Assembly (NCBI GenBank): GCA_024275255.1
Contig: JAJRZL010000164.1
Location: forward strand, 1 to 41,153
From: Candidatus Zixiibacteriota bacterium
GTDB taxonomy: Bacteria; Zixibacteria; MSB-5A5; GN15; FEB-12
Direction: 5' to 3'
Length of the DNA stretch: 41,153 bases
Every line of letters begins with the position of its first letter. Within the stretch, counting starts at the first letter, position 1. The notes under the pieces were generated by a model. It was not told the DNA's origin and did no database searches. It saw only the letters and a program-made list of their open reading frames with translations. A program made the position numbers and the translations under genes. This document shows, one piece after another, positions 26,885 through 34,811 of the stretch.

Positions 26885-27763
26885 TTACTCTTTCTTGATT
26901 TTGTTACCCTCTTCATCATATTCAAAAAATCCCTTTCCTGTTTTCACTCCCAGGTGCCCGGCACGTACCATTTTCCGAAGCAACGGACAAGGATTGTATT
27001 TATGTTCCGACAACTCCCGCAGGAGGTTTTCCATCCATGACATGACTACATCCAGTCCCATCATATCGGCAAGGGTCAGCGGTCCCACGTTAAATCCGAA
27101 TCCGAGTTTCATTGCCCGGTCGATATCTTCAGCAGTAGCTACCCCCTCCATCAATACATGCATTGCTTCATTGAGCAACGGAACAATAATCCGGGTAGTA
27201 ACATAACCGGGATATTCATTGACCGTGATATATTCTTTGTTGAGCAACTGGGCGAAGGCAACCGCTTTCTCGAATGTTTCCTCATCGGTTTTCAATCCTT
27301 TCACAATCTCAACCAAGGGGATTTTGGTAACCGGGTTGAGAAAATGCATACCGATGATTTTTTCCGGTCGTTCTGTGGCGGCGGCAATCTCGGAAATGGA
27401 AATAGTCCCGGTATTCGTAATCAGCAAACAATCAGGCGGACAAAGTGAATCCAGTTTCGCAAATAAGCTCTGTTTCTTCTCAAGATCTTCGGGTATCGCT
27501 TCAATAACAATTTCCGCTTCATCGGCAAGGGTAAGGTCAGAAGATGGTATAATCCGGGCAAGAATTGCCTTTTTGTCCGACTCGGTGAGTCCCCACTTGG
27601 TGATTTCCCTGTCCATAGCCTCGGCAATTCCCCGTACTCCCCGCTCTGCCAGCCTCATCGTTTTATCAATCAGCAAAACCTCATTACCTTCACTGGCAAT
27701 AGCTTCAGCCAACCCCTGCCCCATGACACCGGCACCAATAACTATTATTTTCGGTGTTGCCAT
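26885..27763 (-). CDS. 3-hydroxyacyl-CoA (3-hydroxybutyryl-CoA) dehydrogenase
   Basis: IGAGVMGQGLAEAIASEGNEVLLID; GMHFLNPVTKIPLVEIV; NEYPGYVTTRIIVPLLNEA; GFNVGPLTLADMMGLD. Confidence 0.93.
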   Translation of the reverse strand: MATPKIIVIGAGVMGQGLAEAIASEGNEVLLIDKTMRLAERGVRGIAEAMDREITKWGLTESDKKAILARIIPSSDLTLADEAEIVIEAIPEDLEKKQSLFAKLDSLCPPDCLLITNTGTISISEIAAATERPEKIIGMHFLNPVTKIPLVEIVKGLKTDEETFEKAVAFAQLLNKEYITVNEYPGYVTTRIIVPLLNEAMHVLMEGVATAEDIDRAMKLGFGFNVGPLTLADMMGLDVVMSWMENLLRELSEHKYNPCPLLRKMVRAGHLGVKTGKGFFEYDEEGNKIKKE

Positions 27764-28011
27764 TTATCATATCCTCTTTCAAATAAGAAGTCTCATCTAT
27801 ATGTTAAAGTATCGACAAATATAAATGCTTCTTGGAGTTGAGCAATCGAATTTATATATTATAAGGTAGTTTTTTGGGACATTTGGAAGTCTATTGCGTA
27901 CAAAAATTAAACAATACAGTGTCGAATACAGAGAATTATGCTCTGCTGCAAAGATAATATGTTACGATGAAATACTTTCCCCATGACACTGACTGACAAT
28001 AAGGAGTTTTT

Positions 28012-28677
28012 ATGCGTAGAATAGTGCTGTTGCTTTTCGTCATAACCGCCATACTTGCTGTTTCCCACGGACCGGCACAAGCCCGAATCAGTAAGGTTGC
28101 CCGCAAGTATAATGTCTTCCAGATATACGGTACGTATGCCACCCCTCACGGCAGCTATGACCAACTTGGCTCAGTACCTCTCACCAGCTATATGGGTGCC
28201 CTCAGACAACTCGATGCCGACCTGTTTCTCAATGGTACTTATTCTCTCGGTGTTGATTACGGCACCCTGTATAACAGGCATATTCTGGCAACTATCGGGT
28301 TTCATTTTACCGAGCATAATGTCCAGGACCATATCGAGCTTAGGGTCGATGGCGTATTAGTACGGTACAATTATTATCAGTATGATATCGAGTTCAATAT
28401 GAACTATTACATGCTCGACCTTGCCAACAGCTTCTGGTCACCATATCTCGGAGCCGGTGTTCAGGCCGGTTTGACTTCGTTATCGGTAAAACGGTTCGAT
28501 AACGAGTCCGATATCAAGTTTGCCGCCAGTGTCAATTTCGGCGCTGACTTGAAAATATTCGGAAATAAAAAGGGATTCGTTACCCTGGCATCGATGAATA
28601 ATTATAATTTGTTCGGTTCTGACAACCGTCCCCAATACCTGAATATCGGTATGGCTTTGAGATACTTCTTCCGATAA
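28012..28677 (+). CDS. Outer-membrane beta-barrel-like protein
   Basis: Signal peptide MRRIVLLLFVITAILAVSHGPAQA; alternating amphipathic strands; C-terminal ALRYFFR; AAGGAG upstream of ATG. Confidence 0.7.
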   Translation: MRRIVLLLFVITAILAVSHGPAQARISKVARKYNVFQIYGTYATPHGSYDQLGSVPLTSYMGALRQLDADLFLNGTYSLGVDYGTLYNRHILATIGFHFTEHNVQDHIELRVDGVLVRYNYYQYDIEFNMNYYMLDLANSFWSPYLGAGVQAGLTSLSVKRFDNESDIKFAASVNFGADLKIFGNKKGFVTLASMNNYNLFGSDNRPQYLNIGMALRYFFR

Positions 28678-28705
28678 AAGGAAAAACGATAACGGAGTGT
28701 ACTAC

Positions 28706-29623
28706 ATGAGACAATACCGTATCCTGGCATTTTTTGCAGTTTTTTCAATAATTGTATTACTCACTTCCTGTGGCGATGACAACCCGCCAAACGGTCCAAC
28801 TCAAAAGACCTCGATAGTTGCTGTCAACGGCTTATATTATAAAGGAACGATGGGAGATAGTACATTCAACCAACCACTCGAATTTACCGTAACTGATGAC
28901 AAGGGGAATCATTTACCCAACCAGCAAATCCTGCTGAGCCTTGTAGAAGGTGATGGAACCCTGGGGTCTTCCAGTATTACCACCGACAGCACCGGCATGG
29001 CAACTTTTTCCTACACCTTTTCCGGCTCACTGGGACACGCGATTGTCCGGCTGACTGTTCCCGATGTTGACACCGTTGATGTCTTTCTCCGGGCAGATGT
29101 CCTTATTCCCGGCGAGCACGGACAAGGGCAATACGTGTTGTTTGATGATGACTATTCCAAGGTGCTGACTTTTAATAATACCCCGGTACGTATCGACACT
29201 ATTGTAGGAGACCATCCTATCATATATGTCAATTATGAATCTTCCCTTGGGGTAGTGGTTATGTTATACGACCAGGATCTCGATAAGACGGTATATGATA
29301 CATCAAGTGTCTATGGCGTAATTGTCAACACAAAATATAACGGGCATACATTAGATTCAGTACCGGTTGGTATAGGGACACCGTTACAAACGATACGTGC
29401 AAACTTCGGTACTCCTGACACATTATATTATGACCCTCCCCGCCCCGAAATAATCATTCGCTATGACTCCCTGCAAACAACATTTTATGGACACTGGGAA
29501 GCTGGATATGGTGATACATTCATCGAAGAAATTCATATCTATGAACAATTTCAATTTCTCACGAACAAATCACATGAGGAAGTTCTACCGGGATTACGGT
29601 TAAGCCATTTTAAGAAGCAATAA
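28706..29623 (+). CDS. Lipoprotein with Ig-like (Big-type) domain
   Basis: MRQYRILAFFAVFSIIVLLTSC lipobox; 'PLEFTVTDDKGNHLPNQQILLSLVEGDGTLGSSSITTDSTGMATFSYTF' Big_1-like segment; GGAG upstream of ATG. Confidence 0.75.
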   Translation: MRQYRILAFFAVFSIIVLLTSCGDDNPPNGPTQKTSIVAVNGLYYKGTMGDSTFNQPLEFTVTDDKGNHLPNQQILLSLVEGDGTLGSSSITTDSTGMATFSYTFSGSLGHAIVRLTVPDVDTVDVFLRADVLIPGEHGQGQYVLFDDDYSKVLTFNNTPVRIDTIVGDHPIIYVNYESSLGVVVMLYDQDLDKTVYDTSSVYGVIVNTKYNGHTLDSVPVGIGTPLQTIRANFGTPDTLYYDPPRPEIIIRYDSLQTTFYGHWEAGYGDTFIEEIHIYEQFQFLTNKSHEEVLPGLRLSHFKKQ

Positions 29624-29667
29624 TTGGACGGGCAAATCTCACTGGTGTTAGATATTTAACTCATCAA

Positions 29668-29693
29668 TAGAGCTACTCATTAGAGCTACTCAT
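29668..29693. repeat. Perfect 13-bp tandem duplication (tagagctactcat x2)
   Basis: Direct reading of the intergenic sequence. Confidence 0.9.
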
Positions 29694-29797
29694 TATTTTA
29701 CGATAGATATCTAAATTCTCCCATTCTTTCAACCTTGACAGGTCTCCGCTCTCCCGATATATTCGCCAAAAGATTCAACGTAAAAGGAAACAGAAAA

Positions 29798-30493
29798 ATG
29801 AAATCATTAATCGTACTTTTCACATTGACGTTTGGTCTTATCATGGTTGGGTGCAGCAACAACCAGGCTGATGATAAAACCAGCAAAACAGAGAAAACCC
29901 AGAAAACATCGATGGGAGATAAGCAAATGGGAGCCGATAAGGCTTATTATGACAGCCTGGCAGCAATACAATACCCGGTACGTGACAAGAAGAACCCGAT
30001 TGTCACAATCAGCACCGACTATGGAAATATGACCCTTGAATTGTGGCGTGATGTTGCCCCGGCTCATGTCGATTCCTTTGTTGCCCGGACTAAGGAAGGA
30101 TTCTACGACAGTCTGACATTTCACCGGGTAATTGATAACTTTATGATTCAGGGCGGTGATCCGAAAGGTAACGGCACCGGGAATGCCGGGTATTTCCTCC
30201 CTGCCGAGTTTTCCAAGGAACCGCATGTTGAAGGAACCCTTTCCATGGCGCGTGGACAAAACCCGAACTCCGCCTCCTGCCAGTTCTTTATCTGCCTGAA
30301 TCGCGCTCAGTTCCTCGATGGCAAGTACACTGTTTTCGGCAAACTGTTAAAGGGATATGACACCCTGCACAAAATCGGGAAAGTGAAATGTATCCCCAGC
30401 CCGGGCGGGCGTGGAGAGGTTTCCACACCGGAAAAACCGGTGTACATGACAAAAGTTTATCTCTCCGATGCCGACGGAAACCCGATAAAATAA
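29798..30493 (+). CDS. Cyclophilin-type peptidyl-prolyl cis-trans isomerase, lipoprotein
   Basis: Lipobox MKSLIVLFTLTFGLIMVGCSNN; LTFHRVIDNFMIQGGDPKGNGTGNAGY, LSMARGQNPNSASCQFFICL, YTVFGKLLKGYD. Confidence 0.93.
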   Translation: MKSLIVLFTLTFGLIMVGCSNNQADDKTSKTEKTQKTSMGDKQMGADKAYYDSLAAIQYPVRDKKNPIVTISTDYGNMTLELWRDVAPAHVDSFVARTKEGFYDSLTFHRVIDNFMIQGGDPKGNGTGNAGYFLPAEFSKEPHVEGTLSMARGQNPNSASCQFFICLNRAQFLDGKYTVFGKLLKGYDTLHKIGKVKCIPSPGGRGEVSTPEKPVYMTKVYLSDADGNPIK

Positions 30494-30519
30494 TCTGCAC
30501 CACATGGCAAATATACCAG

Positions 30520-30548
30520 CGGCGGGATACGAACTGTCCCGCCGTTTT
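30520..30548 (+). terminator. Rho-independent-type terminator after the cyclophilin gene
   Basis: cggcggga-tacgaactg-tcccgccg then TTTT. Confidence 0.65.
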
Positions 30549-30607
30549 AATTCAGGCATTTTCCGGAGGGAACACCGTTTTCATAATGCTGTTATACCGG
30601 TATTGAC

Positions 30608-31771
30608 ATGAGTATAAAAAAAGTAGTCATTTTAGGTTCAACCGGTTCTATTGGTCGGGCAACTCTCGATGTTATCAAAAAACATCCGGGGAGATTTGAT
30701 GTTATTGCCCTGGCGGCATACTCAAATGCTGAACTGCTGGCTGAGCAATGTCGACAGTTTCGTCCCAGGTATGCCTGCCTTGCCAATCGAAACCATTCCG
30801 ACACTCTCCGTGCCCTGGTTAACGAACGGAAGACCAAACTCCTGTTTGGCGAGGAGGAACTGGTACACCTGACCTCACTTAATACAGACATCGTTGTTAA
30901 TGCCGTGGTCGGAGCTGCCGGACTGCGGGCATCACTGGCAACCGTGCAAAACGGCAAAACCCTGGCATTGGCAAACAAGGAATCGCTCGTGTCCGGGGGA
31001 CCGTTGTTTCCCGAAATTGTCAAAAAAACCGGCTCTCGTATTCTGCCGATTGATTCCGAGCACTCCGCCTTGTGGCAGGCTCTCTCCTGTGGGAAACCAT
31101 CAGAAATAAAACGCCTGATAATTACCGCCTCGGGGGGACCGTTCCGTACCTTCCCGGCAGAGAAACTTGCCGAAGTTACCCCGGAGCAGGCATTGCAACA
31201 TCCGACCTGGAAAATGGGTTCCAAAATTACGATTGACTCTGCCACTCTTGCCAATAAGGGACTGGAAGTTATTGAAGCGGTTGCGTTGTTTTCGGTTCCC
31301 GTAGAACGGGTTTCGGTGGTAATTCATCCCCAGTCCATTATTCATTCGATGGTGGAATTTATCGACTCCTCAATTATCGCCCAGCTTTCCCAACCGGATA
31401 TGCGTTTGCCGATTACCTATGCCTTGTTCTGGCCCAACCGGGTGGAATCGGATTACGGGCAACTTGATTTGAAAGCATTACACCAACTTACTTTCGAACA
31501 ACCGGATATGAAACGATTCCCGGCTTTGCGGGTAGCATTTGAAGTTGCCCGGTCTGGCGGAACAGCTCCTGCAGTGTTCAATGCTGCCAATGAGGTTGCC
31601 GTAGCGGGATTTTTACGAAAAGCTATTCGGTTTACTGATATAGCCGATATAATATTTGAAGCAGTTGACACAATTCCTGTTGTTTCACAGCCAAAACTTG
31701 ATGATATTCTTGATGCAGACCGCCAGGCACGAGAACTGGCTCAACAGATAGTAGAAAGAAACGTATGTTAG
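30608..31771 (+). CDS. dxr: 1-deoxy-D-xylulose-5-phosphate reductoisomerase
   Basis: ILGSTGSIGRATLDVI; LALANKESLVSGG; PIDSEHSALWQ; ITASGGPFRT; HPTWKMGSKITIDSATLANKGLEVIEA. Confidence 0.97.
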   Translation: MSIKKVVILGSTGSIGRATLDVIKKHPGRFDVIALAAYSNAELLAEQCRQFRPRYACLANRNHSDTLRALVNERKTKLLFGEEELVHLTSLNTDIVVNAVVGAAGLRASLATVQNGKTLALANKESLVSGGPLFPEIVKKTGSRILPIDSEHSALWQALSCGKPSEIKRLIITASGGPFRTFPAEKLAEVTPEQALQHPTWKMGSKITIDSATLANKGLEVIEAVALFSVPVERVSVVIHPQSIIHSMVEFIDSSIIAQLSQPDMRLPITYALFWPNRVESDYGQLDLKALHQLTFEQPDMKRFPALRVAFEVARSGGTAPAVFNAANEVAVAGFLRKAIRFTDIADIIFEAVDTIPVVSQPKLDDILDADRQARELAQQIVERNVC

Positions 31772-32835
31772 TTAATATTGCATCATTTATTTTTGTCCTT
31801 GGTATCTTAGTTTTTGTCCACGAATTGGGGCATTTCCTCATTGCGAAAAAAGTAGGTATCCGGGTGGAACGGTTTTCCCTTGGATTTCCTCCCAATATCT
31901 TTGCTCGCAAATGGGGTGAAACCACCTATTGTATTGGTATTATCCCTCTCGGTGGATATGTCAAAATGGCCGGCGAACAGCCGAATGAAGAGGCTACCGG
32001 CGCTCCCGACGAGTTTATGTCCAAGACGGTAGGACAACGAATGGCGGTTATTCTTGCCGGTCCGTTTATGAATTACCTGCTGGCTATTTTCCTGTTAATC
32101 GGGGTCGTGTATTTCAATGGTGAGCCGCTTTTCGATGACAGCCGGGTTTTGGTCGGCAACATCAGTAAGGACAGTCCCGCCGAAAAGGCCGGGTTGCAGG
32201 TTGATGACCAAATTATCGCTATTGACGGGGCACCGGTGGAAAACTTTATCGACGCCGCAAAACGTATTCATGCCAAGGTTGAAGAACCGATAGACCTGAC
32301 CTGGGTTCACCAGGGTGAAACACTTCGAGCAACAATCACGACAAAAGCCATGCCGATGCCGAATGCGTCGGGGGGGATAGATACGGTCGGTATTATTGGG
32401 TTCAACCAGAAGGTTGTCGGATATAAAAAATTCGGTGTATTCGAATCTGTCAGCCAGGGATTTCTCTGGGCACATAGCCTCGTCTGGCAGACATTCAAGT
32501 TTATCAAAATGGTCTTTGCCGGTGAGGTCTCCCCGAAAATGATTGGCGGGCCGGTCTTTATTGCGCAACAATCCGGCAAGCAGGCTCGTGCCGGTGGCGC
32601 CAGTTTGTTTGTATTCATGTCACTGCTTTCAGTCAACCTTGCGGTAGTCAATATCCTGCCGATTCCCGTTCTTGATGGCGGGCAGATGGTATTCCTTATT
32701 ATCGAGAAGGTGCTTGGCAAGCCAATTTCCATGAAAGCTCGGATAACTGCTCAACAAGTGGGTATTTTTATCCTGTTAGCATTGGTGTTGTTTGTAACAT
32801 ACAATGATATCTTACGGGTTATCCGGGGATTTTAG
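31765..32835 (+). CDS. rseP: RIP-type site-2 metalloprotease
   Basis: VHELGHFLIAKKVG zinc motif, PDZ domain, NILPIPVLDGGQMVF (LDG motif); start overlaps the dxr stop. Confidence 0.96.
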   Translation: MLVNIASFIFVLGILVFVHELGHFLIAKKVGIRVERFSLGFPPNIFARKWGETTYCIGIIPLGGYVKMAGEQPNEEATGAPDEFMSKTVGQRMAVILAGPFMNYLLAIFLLIGVVYFNGEPLFDDSRVLVGNISKDSPAEKAGLQVDDQIIAIDGAPVENFIDAAKRIHAKVEEPIDLTWVHQGETLRATITTKAMPMPNASGGIDTVGIIGFNQKVVGYKKFGVFESVSQGFLWAHSLVWQTFKFIKMVFAGEVSPKMIGGPVFIAQQSGKQARAGGASLFVFMSLLSVNLAVVNILPIPVLDGGQMVFLIIEKVLGKPISMKARITAQQVGIFILLALVLFVTYNDILRVIRGF

Positions 32836-32947
32836 CATGAACACCTTGTCTTACATACCCAAGAAAAACAAAACATTTTATTTTTATTGCCGGTATAATG
32901 ATATATAAACAGGTACGTGAAGATAACTTACAGGATAAGTGAAAAAT

Positions 32948-33652
32948 ATGAGCAAGAAGCAGTCAAGCCCGTTTTGGGACAATTTTAAGCAGATAGCATT
33001 CGCCGTTATTATGGCGTTTATTATAAAGACCTCAATCGTTGAGGCATACAAAATCCCCTCTCAATCAATGGAGGATACCCTCCTGGTTGGAGATTTTCTC
33101 CTGGCAAACAAGTTTATCTATGGCGCCCGGTTACCCGTGGTTGGCTGGCAGCTTCCGGCTATCCGTGATCCGAAAGCGGGTGATGTTATTATTTTCATCT
33201 ATCCCGGTGACGGTGTCACCAAGTATATCAAACGTTGTGTGGCAACCGGTGGTGATACGCTTGAGATAAAGGACAAGATTTTATATGTAAACGGGAAAAA
33301 ATTCCCGGAAGCAAAGTATCAGAAATACATCGATCCGAATATTCAACCCCGAAGACCCGGCGGACTTGACAGCAGGGACAATTTTGGTCCTTATGTCGTT
33401 CCTCCCGGTAAATACTTCATGATGGGTGACAACCGCGATAACTCCTACGATTCCCGGTACTGGGGACCGGTCCCCCGACAGAATATCCTCGGCAAAGCAT
33501 TGCTCATTCACTGGTCATGGGATGATTCCATATACCCATCACCAGATGTTTCTGTCGGTGATCCCTTATCGGTACCGCGTGTTTTTGTATTCAATATTGT
33601 GCATTTTTTCCAAAAAGTGCGCTGGCACCGATTATTTCATACGATTTCATAA
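32948..33652 (+). CDS. lepB: Signal peptidase I
   Basis: IPSQSMEDTLLVGDFLLANKFIYG (Ser), IKRCVATGGDTLEIKD (Lys), MMGDNRDNSYDSRYWGPV. A GTG at 32939 is an alternative start. Confidence 0.95.
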   Translation: MSKKQSSPFWDNFKQIAFAVIMAFIIKTSIVEAYKIPSQSMEDTLLVGDFLLANKFIYGARLPVVGWQLPAIRDPKAGDVIIFIYPGDGVTKYIKRCVATGGDTLEIKDKILYVNGKKFPEAKYQKYIDPNIQPRRPGGLDSRDNFGPYVVPPGKYFMMGDNRDNSYDSRYWGPVPRQNILGKALLIHWSWDDSIYPSPDVSVGDPLSVPRVFVFNIVHFFQKVRWHRLFHTIS

Positions 33653-33784
33653 ATAGTATGAAATTGCGAACTGACAGATGCTCATATTGTATAACATCAT
33701 AATAAAAGAACAAAATTAACCATTTGAGAGTCTATGCCGAAAAACATATCAGGAGACATATCTGTCAGAAGAGGAGTAGATTCA

Positions 33785-34504
33785 ATGCAAGTGACCAAAA
33801 GTGTTTTGTTTACCACTATCCTGTTTATCATCCTTTCGTCAGCCGCCTTTGCCGGACCGGCAATTGAAATACCCAATGCCAGCTTTGACTTTGGTAAAGT
33901 TCGTCAACATGCGGTGGTAAGCCACTCGTTTTGGATTAAATCAGTAGGTGATGACACTCTTCATATTACAAAAGTAGTTCCGGGGTGTGGATGCACCAAA
34001 GCACCGCTGGAGGATTCTGTTCTTGCTCCGGGTGACAGCACCCGGCTGGATATCTTTTTCTCCACTCGCTCTTTTCGGGGATATGTAACGAAACGCCCAT
34101 ACCTTGAAACAAACATTAGCGATGAAAAAACATATCTCAAAATCTATGCGCTGCTTTTACCCGAACCGGAAAAAGACACCCCGTTGGTTATCAACCCCAA
34201 CCCGCTTGATATATCCCAGTTTACTGATCTACCCCGTCGAAAAGGTACGTTTCTGATTGAAAACCGTAGCAACCACGATGTAGAGCTCACCCTTATTGAC
34301 TGGGCACGGGATTATTTCGATGTCAAGCTGCCTAAAAAAATAAAAGCCGGCGAAGCGGCTCAGGGAACAGTCACTATTCATAAGGATAAAATCCCCGAAG
34401 AGTTCGAACATTCTTTGACATTCCAAATCAATGACGACAAACAAACCAGATACACCCTTCCCGTAAAACGGGTAGTCCGTATAAAAAAACGTATTGGAAG
34501 CTGA
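33785..34504 (+). CDS. Secreted DUF1573-like protein
   Basis: Signal peptide MQVTKSVLFTTILFIILSSAAFAGP; FDFGKVRQHAVVSHSFWIKSVGDDTLHITKVVPGCGCTKAPLEDSVLAPGDSTRLDIFF, typical of DUF1573. AGAGGAG upstream of the 33785 ATG. Confidence 0.88.
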   Translation: MQVTKSVLFTTILFIILSSAAFAGPAIEIPNASFDFGKVRQHAVVSHSFWIKSVGDDTLHITKVVPGCGCTKAPLEDSVLAPGDSTRLDIFFSTRSFRGYVTKRPYLETNISDEKTYLKIYALLLPEPEKDTPLVINPNPLDISQFTDLPRRKGTFLIENRSNHDVELTLIDWARDYFDVKLPKKIKAGEAAQGTVTIHKDKIPEEFEHSLTFQINDDKQTRYTLPVKRVVRIKKRIGS

Positions 34505-34532
34505 CAGAATTATTGCATACAAATAGTCAATG

Positions 34533-34565
34533 AAAAGCCGGTATCTTATGATTCCGGTTTTTTTA
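34533..34565 (+). terminator. Rho-independent-type terminator after the DUF1573-like gene
   Basis: aaagccgg ... ccggtt followed by TTTTT. Confidence 0.6.
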
Positions 34566-34646
34566 TAGAGTTTTTCCAATAAATTAACACCCTGTTATTA
34601 GTTTTCGCAGGTCGGTGTTCCGAATCCGCCGAAGGCAGATGGGAAA

Positions 34647-34698
34647 CCCGACATATTCAAGGTTTACTGTTTATTTATATACAAAAAAATATGTTGGG
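34647..34698. repeat. Long-loop inverted repeat between convergent genes
   Basis: CCCGACATATT (34647-34657) pairs with AATATGTTGGG (34688-34698), one G-U; followed by GTTTTATT on the plus strand. Confidence 0.55.
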
Positions 34699-34811
34699 GT
34701 TTTATTACACTTCCAAAAGCACTTACCCACATTAATTTTCTCAACAAATCTGCTGATTGATGCCCCCATAGAAATAATTACAAATGTACCAAGCTATGTT
34801 CCAACTATCCA

